A stretch of DNA of 64,000 nt from Cryptomeria japonica (lineage: Eukaryota; Streptophyta; Pinopsida; Cupressales; Cupressaceae), in contig NC_081414.1 in assembly GCF_030272615.1 (NCBI RefSeq), positions 820,939,896 through 821,003,895 of the forward strand, read 5' to 3'. The notes under the pieces are model-generated. The model worked only from the letters and a program-made list of their open reading frames with translations, searched no databases and was not told the DNA's origin. Position numbers and translations under genes: made by a program. Positions 48,188-59,246 of this stretch are shown in pieces (the stretch's first letter is position 1; each line of letters opens with the position of its first letter).

Positions 48188-49540
48188 ATGGAAGGCTACA
48201 GACAATCTCGAAGGATTGTGTATCTACAAGAAGAGCTGGATAATGCAAATCAAGTGATTGCAGACATGCAAAGGCAAATGCAAAAATCTCTAAAATTAAG
48301 GAGAAGATTATCTGATGACTTGCAGGATTCTCAAGAGTTAGTGGAACAAATCGAGACATCATCTAAGAATAGTATATCTGAAGAGACTGAAGAAATGATT
48401 GGAGTGTTGAAAGAAAAGAACAAAGCATTGGCTGATCAACTAAAAGCAATGAAAAGGGAACATGAACATTTCAGTACATAGATGACTGAAAATCTAGATG
48501 CATTAAGGATAGCTGAGGATAAAGCAAGAGATCTACAAAGAGAGAAACAACAACTTGAAGCTCTAATATCTAATAAGAATGATGAAATCATAAGGCTAAC
48601 TGCTATTCAACAAAATATGACAGATCAACTAGGTTATGCACATGATGAAGCAATTCTAAAGAATGATGAAAATCAATCATTGAAACTTGAAGTATCAAGG
48701 TTGACTGGTGAACTTGAAATAGAGAAGAAATCCAAAGAAACATTGGAGAAAAGTTATGAACCATCAAAGATGTTGGATGAGCAACTGAACACAAGAAGAC
48801 CTTACAAAGATGCAGGACTCGGTTACAAAGGAAAAGAATCAACCGAGAAAGGAATTCATACTACCGAGAGAGGAGAATCATCAAAGCAAGCTGGAAACAT
48901 GAATAACATCAAAAGGAAGAAGCCTATTTGCTACTACTGTGGAAATCAAGGTCATACTGCCAACATATGCCAGATCAGAAAAGGTAAGCAACCGAATATC
49001 ACTAAGTCCAATAGATATTGTTACAATTGCAATAAATATGGTCACACATCTAATCAATATAGGACAAAGTTTGTTAACAACTATCAGAAGGCAAAATTCA
49101 AAGGGTTTTGTAGAAACTACAATAGATATGGACATAGTACCGAGAAGTGTTGGTCTAAGCAAAAGAACTACATGTGGTATCCACACCGAGCAAACACTAG
49201 AGGTTACCGAACTCACATAGATCCTTACCAACAATATGCAGTAGTACCATGGGATTACAATACAAGGATATGGTGTGAATGTTGTGGAAGATATGGACAT
49301 ATTAGTGCCAACTGTTTTATAAGGTTTGGAATGAACAACTGAAGATCATGGAGAAATCCTGGTATGGCATGTTTTCATTGTCACAAAGTTGGACATTTAG
49401 CTGGAGATTGCAGAGATCAACCTAGAAGAGACACTGAAGAGATAAAAGAAAAATTCAAGATGATTTGGAAAAAAAAGGAAATTATGTCAGATGAAGAAAG
49501 CACCTTACCTACCGAGTTAGGTGCACCTATATCAAATTAG
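48188..49540 (+). pseudogene. E2 ORF1: coiled coil plus five CCHC-type knuckles
   Basis: The ATG at 48188 (MEGYRQSRRIVYLQEELDNA) is about 50 bp after the primer site. The first ~220 residues are a coiled coil (LREKQQL-type heptads, KEKNKALADQLKAMKREHEH). Knuckles follow: CYYCGNQGHTANIC, CYNCNKYGHTSNQ-Y, C-R-N-Y-NRYGHSTEKC, CECCGRYGHISANC and CFHCHKVGHLAGDC. The second and third have one Cys replaced by Tyr. Stops are at 48479 (TAG) and 49340 (TGA), all in one frame, ending with TAG at 49538. Gag/nucleocapsid-like function is inferred from architecture. Confidence 0.8.
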
Positions 49541-50067
49541 TCAGGAAAAGGTATGAAGGGACTGCATTCTCTAAAGGTTAAATCATAACAGTTCCTATTC
49601 TATTATGTACAAAATTCAAAATCTGCATAGTTAAGATGCAATTAGTCAGTTTATAATACTTTACAGGAAACCTATCAAGTCAGTGTATATAGGAAACCTA
49701 TCAAGTCAGTTAATAAAGGGAATTTGGTTACTCGGTTAAAATGAAAAAAAAGGAGTCAATTGGTAAAAGGTGAACCGAGTGCATTTAATGTTTTGACCTA
49801 ACTTGCACGGAGCCCGATAAGGTATTTTTGAGTACTTAAAAGTATTTTCATGGTAATTTTCATGCACCAAGTTTTCGAGAAGCAGAGCTGAGCGAATCAA
49901 GGTGATCAAACTTCATTCAGAGCAAATTTTGAGGTATTTACATCAAATCTATTCACATTGTTAAGCTAGTTTCCGATCTAGTCAAATTGCTATTGTCTTC
50001 CGAGTGTGAAGTGTCAATCATTTGTAAACCCTAAGGATAATTTGCTAAATCTTACCCAAAACCTACA
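49541..50067 (+). other. E2 spacer between ORF1 and ORF2
   Basis: No coding sequence is seen. It contains a direct repeat of AGGAAACCTATCAAGTCAGT at 49665 and 49691. The corresponding E1 spacer (39551-39849) is shorter. Confidence 0.6.
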
Positions 50068-53000
50068 ATGGCACCCAAGATCCAAGATCCCATAGTTGTC
50101 AAAAATGTGGAGAAGCCCTCGCTGAAATATTCTTTAACTCCCAAAGTTGCCTCTGAACCGGATGACAAAACTGCATTTTCACTCATCCCGAATCGAGTCT
50201 TGTTAGTAGAAGATGTTAGATTCTTCACCAAATGCCGTGTTGAGGAACTCGGTCATGTCGAGATTAGTGACACATATGATGAACTTTGCACTGATGGCAA
50301 ACTAGATAGCAAATTTGAGCATACCAAAATCAAGGGATTAACTGAAGCCCTAGTCTATCCCTGTCTATTCAGACCCCAGTGGGTTAAGTTTGTCTTGAGC
50401 AGAGTACATGATGATTTCATGTGGCTATAAGAGAAACCGTTTAAGATCACTAAGGAAATAATTCATCTGATCACCGAGTATCCTATCTATGATCATGCAC
50501 AAGCATAAAAAATGATATCACAAAAAGAGCTAATCAGTCTAACTGGAGTAGAATCTGATTACCGAGGACTAAAATTGAATAATGTCACTGATAGAACTCA
50601 AGTTTGCAATTAGAGTAATTGGTTACTATTTCTTCCAATCTACAAGGGAAAATAGTGTACCATGTGCTACAGTTGACTTGGCCTACAAAATAGTGAAAAG
50701 GGAATGAAAGTAGATTTATGTGAAGTGCTACTGAAGAACTTGTTTGAGAACCTGAACACAATAAGGAAGCCAAAGAAGAATGACTCGGCAAATATAGTAA
50801 AGTTTGGTTCACTTCTTGTATGCATGTTTTCTACTTTGAGAAGTTCTTTCCCTCAGTTGGTAAAGTAGTATGGGAGCTACACCGACCTATCACCCATCAA
50901 ATCAATGACTTTATCAAGAAACTGGGAGATAACTTTAATGATATCATGGATGACTATTTCTGCAAATTTCAAGAGAAGATGCACAATAGGTACATGATTC
51001 CACCACAACTGGTAGAAAAATATAAGGATAATATATGTTTTGAGGTAGACACTGATTATTGTTATGTGAATGCTGTTGAACCGAGGACTCAATCTTTGCC
51101 ACCAATGGGTTATGAGATTGATTATGATATAACACAATAGCAAATTGATGCCTATTTATCATTGCCAAGGCATGCAACCGAACTTAGATATGGAACATAT
51201 GAAGAGGTGAAGGAAAAAGTAAAAATGAGCATTGTAGTACCTAAAGCTATAAGAAAAGTTACAAAAATGATAAAGGTTTTATCTGATAAATTCAGAGAAG
51301 AATCCTCCTCTACACCTGTCAAAGGCAATCTTGCCATTACCGAAGAGGAATCAGAAGCTCAAGAGGCAGCAATAACATTAAGTACAGAGTTGCCTAAGGG
51401 TAAAGTTCTGAAAAGAAAGAAACAGGACATTTCAAAAGCCCTACCGACTCCACCAACAAAGAGACCCAACGCTAGAGCATCAGCTGCATCATCGAGTAAG
51501 AAACAAAAGAGTGTTACTGCACCCAAGGTAACCAAGACCTATAAGAAATCTACTCAGAGACTCATTTTGGAAAAAGAGTCAAGTGATACAAAATCTGATG
51601 ATGCGAACAAATTTCAGATTGTAAAAAGCAAAAAGGTAAATATTCATAGTGTTGAAATTTTTTGTGCAAATCTTAAAGAATACAGTGGATTTGTAGGATT
51701 TAGATATGTTAAGTATGAGACTAGGAATAATGATGAGAAGTGACAAATTGAAGAAGCTATCATCTATACACTTCTAAAGTTTCGACTAGCTCCATTAGAA
51801 CTAGCAAAGTCACTTCTGAGTGAATTATACTTACATATTGATAACAGATGGAAATATGCAATGGACTCAAAGAGACAAATAAGAGAAAGAAGTCTAGTCC
51901 ATCTATTCCCTGATATGTCTATAGCAGAAATCAAGGAGAATTTGACCACATACAATTCTAAATTTCTTGTCAAATAGAGAGCCTTAAAATTGATGAATGG
52001 GCTATACATAGATGTGGAGAATGAGACAAAAGCCAAGTGGTAGGAGATCTTCAAACAAAAGGATGTCGATGAACAATCTCAAATTGAAATTGTTGATGTC
52101 ACCGAGCAAGATCCAGATGTCACTGAGCAAGGTCCAGACCCAGCTAACACTATTCAAATTGATGAAGATGTAATGGATGAAGAAGCACTGGAGTAGGAAA
52201 TGATTGAAGGCACTACCTATGCAAAACTTGTATCTAGTGAATCTGTTTTAGAACAAGTTCAGCCTTATCCGCTAATGAAGACACCTGTCTCATCTGAAGC
52301 TCCCAAGGACACAAAGCAAGGCACTGAAGGTAACAAATCTGAAGCAGCAGAAGATACAACCAAAGATCAGACGTCTCAAGCACCATCGAGCACTGCAAAT
52401 GTTATAGCTGAGACCCCTAGCACAGAGACACTCAAGGACACTACAACGGCTATAGGAACCAACCAAAGTGTTGCATCTACCAAGCAACCTACCAAGGGTC
52501 AGCAAGCCTCACAAGCACTTGTCTTAGTGCAACCAACCAAAGGAAAAGAAAGGAAGGTGAGAAAGCATAGTTTCAAATTTGACTTGACTAAACCGATAGT
52601 GTTGCCCAATGTCGACATCTCAAAATTAAAAGGGCAAGCACTTATTGATTTCAGTGAACTATGCAAAGGAAAGGCCGAACAGGAAAAACAATTGGCTATT
52701 CAAAAGAAGAATAAAGTAATTTAGAAGGTTAAGACACTACTAACAAAAATGCTACCTTCAGCAACAGTGTCAACCGATGCAGCCATCCACATTCAATTGG
52801 ATGAACTCCTTACTCAAATATAAAAATCTGGAGTTGATGCATCTGAGTACTTAAGCAAGCTAAAGGATAAAGAGCTTACAACAAAAATGATTGAAGAGGT
52901 ACAAAAAGCTCTCGCTATAGGAAAAGTAAAGCTTGTCAAATTCATTGTTGAGTTGTCCCCTCAACTCAAGCATATTCTTTATTTATTCCAGAAACTATGT

Positions 53001-53424
53001 ACATTTTCCTTATTCGTTAAAGATATCAAGAATAAAATTCATGCAATTGAGAAAGAGATCACCGATCTCTCAACTAAGTTGACCACCGAGCCTAATTCAG
53101 TTCAGAATTTTTATACAAATCTTCAATAGCTCATGGCTCAATAGTTAGAACTCAGGAATGAAGAGCATAAAATTAGGATGGACATAAAGACCCTTCAGAC
53201 ATTATTCCTTCCTCATCTCTCATCAGTACAGGAACAGATCAATAGAGCTACATACTACACAAGAGGGAAGCTCTCTTGATGGCTTAATATCACTCTTAGC
53301 TGATATTCAAGCACAAAATTCATTAATGGAAAGTGTAAAGGATTCACTCTCAGTTGCCCTCACCAACACCCGGACCAAGTATAAGTCTATTTTTGATCAG
53401 TTACGGCCTCCGGATGGAAATTAA
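50068..53424 (+). pseudogene. E2 ORF2: long conserved protein of unknown function
   Basis: The ATG at 50068 (MAPKIQDPIVVK) opens about 1,118 codons ending LRPPDGN then TAA at 53422. In order it has an N-terminal conserved domain (about residues 40-350: VLLVEDVRFFTKCRVEEL, VLSRVHDDFMWL, FGSLLVCMFFY, PPQLVEKYKDNICFEV) and a basic linker (GKVLKRKKQD, SSKKQKSV). A second conserved stretch follows (LLKFRLAPLELAKSLLSELY), then a Thr/Ser/Glu-rich linker (52200-52560) and a C-terminal helical region (KDIKNKIHAIEKEITDLSTK). Two frameshifts (between 50430 and 50820, and between 53129 and 53280) and many stops break it. It aligns with E1 ORF2. I recognise no enzyme family. A structural, RNA-binding or trans-acting role is open. 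Confidence 0.75.
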
Positions 53425-53790
53425 GTTTTTGATATTTGTCAAAAAGGGGGAGTAATATTATAATACTACATAGAGGAAAGTAATACCCAACAAAGGGGGA
53501 GTAATACTATATTTGGAGAGTGATATAGTTTTGGTAACACAGTTTTGAGTATTGTATACAAGGGGAGTATACCGAGCAGAATATACAGAGCATTCAGAGC
53601 ACACAAACACAGAATAGAATCGAACATGCAAAATTCAGAGTTATATACAGAATAATGATAAGGGGAGTATATCTGCATATACTATTTCATTGACTATTGT
53701 ATATATTGTCAAGTGCAGTCATTTTGCAAGTATATAGTTTTTGAGTTATGACTTTGAAAGTAGTTTTTGTCAAACATCTCAACTAATGTC

Positions 53791-53802
53791 AAAAGGGGAG
53801 AT
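53791..53802 (+). promoter_or_regulatory. E2 polypurine tract
   Basis: AAAAGGGGAGAT directly before the 3' LTR start TGTTACTAC. Confidence 0.9.
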
Positions 53803-54947
53803 TGTTACTACTTATCAAATTGCCATTAGTTTTTATATTCAAATTCATACTATATATTCTAGTCAGTTAGTATTACCGAATCATGCAGTCGGTACACACA
53901 GAGAAGTCGGTATGAACAGTCTAGTCGGTTACAGAAGAAAGTAGTCATAGAATGTAGTATTCACCAAGCTATTTACCAAGTATTGTTTCATGGCTACCGA
54001 GCAGTAAAGTTAACTCACCGAGTGAAACATTTTACTAGATACATTGAACCTGGACATGCACATGAAAACGTGTTACAAGATCAAGGCACATCTAACCATT
54101 ATTACATTGGAAATTGCACTAGAAGATTGTGTATGATTGCAAGGTCAATCTAACCAATGAAATATTTTGTTTAGTTATTCATTCGAGGAATCTTTTTTGT
54201 AAGATCGAAGCAATGAATTAGATCACCGCTGTAAGAGATCTATTTATATAGCATGGGAAGAGAGAAATGTATGTGTGTGTATGTATGAAGGAAGACTGTT
54301 ACAGAGACACAGAGAGGTCATTGAGAAGGTTATTAGTGAATAATCGAAGAACAGAGTAAATAGAAGGGTTTACCGAGTTACAATATGGGTTACCAAGGTA
54401 TGCTATAAGCTAGGTAATCTTATTCTGAGCACATAGAATCTACTATAGCATTTCAGATGTAAAGTTGCAGATATTTGTAAAGTCTTATTGTAATATTTTG
54501 AAGTTGTAAGAGAAACCTTTAACAGGGTGAAAGACTCTAACCAAGTCTATAAATTGTAAATCCTCTAAGCAGGTGCAACATTCAGATTAATGTTATAAAA
54601 TCCTTTAGTAAGGTAGATCTAACAGATCTTGTTACTCCTAACAGGGTAAGTTATCAGAAATAGCTAAATGTAGCTCTAACCGAGCAATCTTTATTATTGC
54701 AGTAGTGAAGTTGTGGGTGCCATCCCCACCACAATTTTTCTCTCTTACCAAGAGTTTCTGCGTGACCAAAATATATGTGTTATGGAGTGAATAATGTATG
54801 ATTGTTATCTGTTTGTTTTAACTTTATTTTATGTTACTACATTATTCTATTTATGCACAATAGTAAGGTTATTATTGAAGAAAAGTTTTGGAGTACTGAT
54901 TCACCCCTCCCCTCTTAGTACATTAGCTTTCCATATTGGGCCTAACA
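53803..54947 (+). repeat. E2 3' LTR
   Basis: 1,145 bp, same ends as the 5' LTR; differs by scattered substitutions and a few small indels, implying moderate age. Confidence 0.93.
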
Positions 54948-54952
54948 ATCCC

Positions 54953-54999
54953 CCCCTCTTAGTAGTTGATCAAATTCTTATTCTTTCATCATACCATCA
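54953..54999 (+). repeat. Copia-B 5' LTR, last part
   Basis: The 47 bp after the second E2 target duplication complete the Copia-B LTR (ends ATACCATCA) and lead straight into the primer site. Confidence 0.85.
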
Positions 55000-55001
55000 A
55001 T

Positions 55002-55013
55002 TGGTATCAGAGC
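55002..55013 (+). promoter_or_regulatory. Copia-B primer binding site
   Basis: TGGTATCAGAGC, a perfect tRNA-Met type site, two bases after the LTR end. Confidence 0.92.
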
Positions 55014-55069
55014 TTATCAGGTCCTCTAAGGTCTAAGCCTAAAAACTCGAGGTAAAGATATTGCAGATC

Positions 55070-56309
55070 ATGATGAAGAAGGAAGGTCTAAAGTTTAATA
55101 GAGAAAACTATAGGATATGGAGTGATAGGATAAAAATTTATATCAAGAGTCTAGGAAATCAATACTTGGAACATGTTTCTACTCATTATGTTGTACCTAG
55201 TGGGATTATGATTGATGATCAGAAGAAAGAGCAGCAAGAAAACAATCAAGCATTAGAGACTATTATCAGTTCTTTGTCTGATGCAAAGTATGTAGATGTT
55301 CATGGTCTAGAGACTGCATATGGTGTATGAAAAAAACTTGAAGAGACTTATAGTGGTGATGAACATGTTAGTATTTCTAAAGAAGAGAGTCTAAGAGGAA
55401 AGTTTGATGACATGCAGATGGCTGAAGGTGAGAATATCCAACAGTATGGTCAAATGATAAAAGAGATAGTCGGTGAAATTAAGAGTACAGGAGGTAAAGT
55501 GGAAGATGCCACAATGATCAGTAAGGTATTGAGAACCCTGCTACCAGTCTACGCTATCTGAGTTGTAGCCATTCAGTAGCTAAAGTCTATTGACAAAACT
55601 AAGGTAACCCTTGACTCCATCATTGGCAAGCTTACTTATTTTGAATTAAATGGTTATGATGGTAGTATACAGAAATCTAAGTCTGAGTTTAAAGCTTCTA
55701 TTTCTAACCCATCTATGAGCAGAAGAAGAGATGTAAGTCACAGTTATGAATCTAGATCCAGCAGAGAAGTTGATGATGAAGACGAGCTTGAAGCATTATT
55801 GGCCAAGCGGTTGCACAAAGGTACTGGTAAATGTATAGGTAAATTACCTTAAACATGTTTTGCATGCAACAATATTGGACACATAGCTGATAACTATCCT
55901 AATGGTGATAATAAGCACAAATAAGAGAAATTCAAGAAGTATAAGGGTAAAGGCAAAAGAGATTGTCTTATTAATATTCATGGTGGTATCACTGATGAGG
56001 AATCTGATAGTGATGCTAATGAAGATATTGTGTTTATAGCCATTAAAGAGGAGATATCTGATCAGAAGGCATTAGTGTCTCAAATGGATAACTCTGATGA
56101 TTGGATCATTGATAGTGGTTGTTCACATCACATGACCGGTGATCGGAGCAAATTTCTTTTTTTGAAGGAATTTGATGGCAGAGTTGTAAGATTTGGTAAT
56201 GACTCACCCTACATGGTTAAAGGTAAGGGAAAAATTTCTCTTAATGGAAAGAGTGGTGCAGATGATGTCTACTAGGTTGAAGGTTTAAAGCATAGTCTTT
56301 TGAGTGTAG
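55070..56309 (+). pseudogene. Copia-B Gag and protease (stops; cut by E3)
   Basis: The ATG at 55070 opens a copia Gag (KEGLKFNRENYRIWSDRIKI, LRGKFDDMQMAEGENIQQY, VLRTLLPVYAI) related to Copia-A. The knuckle is CFACNNIGHIADN-Y, with its last Cys replaced by Tyr. The protease site DDWIIDSGCSHHMTGD follows. In-frame stops include TGA at 55328 (Trp position), TGA after LPVYAI, a TAG two codons further on, two TAAs near the knuckle, and TAG at 56273 in DVY-stop-VEGLK. All are in one frame. Coding ends at HSLLSV where E3 begins. Confidence 0.85.
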
Positions 56310-57853
56310 TGTTACCTATTTTCACTACAAGCTCAATATGCTTCAGAAAGAGAAACAAGTGCTAAGTATGAAAAGAATACATGTTTTTGTCTAAGTTGTT
56401 TGCTTCATGTGCAGATATAGGAAAGGTTAAATATAGCACATGGGTTAAAATGTGGATCTCATGAGGGTTGAGCCCAACATGTTGATGGAAATGGGTGTTT
56501 CTTGCAGTTTCTTGAATTTTTGCCTTATCGGCGAGACTTACCTCGAAGACCCAAAGAGTAGTACAGAGCGCAAAATATTGTCATCGGGTTATTAGAAGGA
56601 GCTATCTTATGTAATCCTGATCACCTGATAGAAAGTGCAAAGCGGTGTGCGAAGTCATCAGCTATTGGAGGGAGTGTTTTCATCCTATCCCGATGACCCG
56701 ATGGAAATGCCCTTGTTTAGGCTATTTATCCCACATTGGCCGCGAGGAGGAGTATTTCAATATTTATATGTAAGGCCGCATATATACTTAGTGTCAAAGC
56801 TTATTGTCTTCTAACAAGGAGCAACTCAGCATTGGTGGGCCTCCCACGTGTGTGCGCATCTCAAAGCTACCAATTTTTGTAGTGAAAAGGCAAATTAACA
56901 GGTGAGCAGGTTGCAAAGGATCTGATGGCCATCGCTATACCACTATGCAAAAGTTCTCAACTTCTAATCATTGCGAATTGGAGACAAAGAACCTACTAAA
57001 AATGGAAATTTAAAGCTCAAGCAGATCATTGAGATCAGACGGTTGTGAAGTGCCTAAAATGAATACCCTCACAATAGGTGGCAGGTCAGGTGGTGCCGAG
57101 GTGGACTTTGAGCATATCGCAAAGTGAGATGTGGTGACACACCTTGCGACATGTGGCATTTTATCAAGGTGAATGTTGAACACACCTTGTATTCAATGGA
57201 TCTCTAAACGGATTCACCGAAAGCACCAGTTTCATCAAAATTCAAGCATAGATGAAACTGCAGTTTCGATGAGACATAAAAACTATTCGCCGAGGGAGGT
57301 AGATTGGCCGAAAAACTGATGTCAAACAAACCAAAGTAAAAAAGTGGGCCCAGTGGTGTTGAGGTGGTGAATGAGGTCTTGCTCAGGTAGATCAGGTAGC
57401 AAATCAAAGATTGACATGTGGCACGGATGCTTAGAGAGACTAAAGACTGAGCAGATCAAGAAAGATCAATGGTAGTTCGAAAGATGTAACAACCATCACT
57501 ATACCGCTATAGAAAGAAGCCCGCTAGTTATCATAGCGACTTGGTGACAAATCACATGCAGAAAAGGTGAGTGGCTAAGAGGTTAAAGATCGAGTAGTTT
57601 GAGGACAGATCAACGGTCATCGCTATACTGCATGATGAAGATACTCACTGGTTATCTCATACGACTTGGTGACTAGCGAGGTGGTAGGTGATTTGGCTCT
57701 CTAGGTGGGCTTAGAACGAGTGAGGATTCGCCACGTGGTAGAGAGAAGATGAAGAACCAAGTCAGATGGCAGACAAGGTGGACCTGCAAGCAAATCAGAG
57801 GCTGACACATGGAAAAAGTCTATGGACGAGTGGATGTCTATATTTTTTTTTAA

Positions 57854-57898
57854 TGAACTTTGAACTGGTTCAAAGTGGTTCAATGGTTCAAAGTTCAT
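57854..57898. repeat. Inverted repeat in the E3 LTR
   Basis: TGAACTTTGAAC at the left pairs with GTTCAAAGTTCA at the right, with internal GGTTCAA copies. The same structure is present in the 3' LTR near 63340-63383. Confidence 0.8.
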
Positions 57899-58463
57899 TA
57901 TCGCTGCTCATTCCCATGGGCCTAGGATGAAAAGAGCAACATGAGAGATAAAAGCAAAAAGCGGATTGGTTAAAAGTTGAATAGGTTCCTGAAGATCTGA
58001 GGGTTGTTGCTATACCGTAATGAAAAGGTGCATAAAGGTTAATCCTTGCGACATAGCGACAAGCCGTCAGCAATTCCAGTGGTTTCTATTATATGCTGAT
58101 GGTTAATGCAGGTGGCTAAATCAAATGGTCAGGTAACCGGTAGCGTCCAGGTGAACTCAACGCAAAAGGATGTGAAGTTGTGTTCAGTCTGGCTACTCTT
58201 TTGATAGTTTTGGTGGAGCTTCTCTCTCAGTTAAACCCCTGATTTTGAGGAAAGGCTTAGAATTGATGAGAACCGATCCATCTTGGAGGCAGAAAATTCA
58301 ATTTTTGAATTTTTTTGTGAGCTTTGGTATAAGTTTTGTTTTGCACTTTTTAAGGGGGGTTATGGAGTTTTTGTACTAGGGTAGCATTAGATATTTAGGC
58401 TCCTGTAATTCATTTTTTTTAGGAGTTTTTCCAGATTTGTAATGCAAAAATTTCCTTGTTTTC

Positions 58464-58469
58464 AATAAA
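58464..58469 (+). terminator. Candidate poly(A) signal in the E3 LTR
   Basis: AATAAA within TTTTCAATAAAGAAGCTGAG, kept in the 3' LTR at 63948-63953. Confidence 0.5.
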
Positions 58470-59028
58470 GAAGCTGAGTTCCTCCTTAAATTATTTGGTC
58501 TAAGTGTTATGATTGTAAGCATTTTGATTAAAATTTTGTGATTATTTTGTAGAATCCTTCATTTTATCTTAGTTTCTTTAGACGCTTAGGGCTGAGGTAC
58601 ATGTTAAAGTGCAGGTCTCTGATTGTGTATGTGAATCTGTTGCATCAAATTTGTGAGAACGTTATTATTCTCATTTTTGTGAACATCAGTAAGTTAGCCT
58701 TTCAAGAGAATCTTTTATGCAAACATGTATGTTTTGGGTTTAAGCAGTTTCATTAGTTGGTTACCTTGTGGATTTGTAAGCAGTTTGCAGGTCTTTTATT
58801 ATTGGTGGATCACCTCGCAGTAGTTAATTTTTAGTTTTATGCATATCCTTCTTCCCTTTTCTCAAAAATTCATTTATTTTATTTAGGTGATCAAATAGGA
58901 AGCTGGCCTATAATCCGTAGGTCTTCTCTCATAATAGGATACCCACAGCCTGAGAGGAGTCCAATGTGTCACTGGATTGCACGAATTTCAAGCTTGCATC
59001 AGGTGCAAATCCAGGTGACAACTATTTT

Positions 59029-59045
59029 TGGCATGCCCGGTGGGA
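59029..59045 (+). promoter_or_regulatory. E3 primer-binding-like site
   Basis: TGGCATGCCCGGTGGGA, 8 bp after the LTR end. It differs from the tRNA-Met type site of the other elements, so E3 belongs to another lineage. I cannot name the tRNA with confidence. Confidence 0.6.
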
Positions 59046-59246
59046 CTGTTGGACTTTATAGTTCATAGAAGGACACCTTGGCTGTTGTTTTGGTGTGAGC
59101 AGCAGTGTTTCCAATATTTGGAGGCAAGTTTTACTCATACACCTAGCGACTCAAAGTTTAAAACTACTGATTTCAAGGATCAAGTGCTGGTGTTATTTTC
59201 AAATCAATTCTTTCATTTTAGTTTTCAACTATTTATATGTTTGAGG

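Larger units (their letters stand above)
46978..54947 (+). mobile_element. E2: pol-less LTR retroelement related to E1
   Basis: LTRs 46978-48125 (1,148 bp) and 53803-54947 (1,145 bp) both start TGTTACTACTTATC and end GCCTAACA, flanked by a perfect duplication ATCCC (46973-46977, 54948-54952). It has a tRNA-Met primer site after the first LTR and the purine tract AAAAGGGGAGAT before the second. The 5.7-kb internal region carries ORF1 (coiled coil, zinc knuckles) and ORF2 (long, unknown), and no protease, integrase or RT. This is the cleaner example of the E1/E2 group since nothing is nested in it. Confidence 0.92.
45652..56309 (+). mobile_element. Copia-B: Ty1/copia element split by E2 and cut by E3
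   Basis: Its 5' LTR starts at 45652 (TGTTGGCATTTGC), is broken by E2 at 46978-54947 and finishes at 54999 (...ACCATCA). A primer site, Gag and protease remnants follow, and the element is cut by E3 at 56310. The rest should continue right of the window. Gag and protease are close in pattern to Copia-A. Confidence 0.88.
56310..59020 (+). repeat. E3 5' LTR (2,711 bp)
   Basis: Starts TGTTACC and ends GGTGACA, near-perfect terminal inverted repeats. It carries four diverged ~75-bp modules (near 56920, 57487, 57605 and 57993) built on ATCGCTATACCGC and GCGACTTGGTGAC. An inverted repeat of TGAACTTTGAAC/GTTCAAAGTTCA lies at 57854-57898, and an AATAAA at 58464. Confidence 0.9.

Noticed and set aside
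18971-55013. tRNA genes suggested by repeated TGGTATCAGAGC
   Set aside because: These are primer binding sites beside LTRs; no cloverleaf surrounds them.
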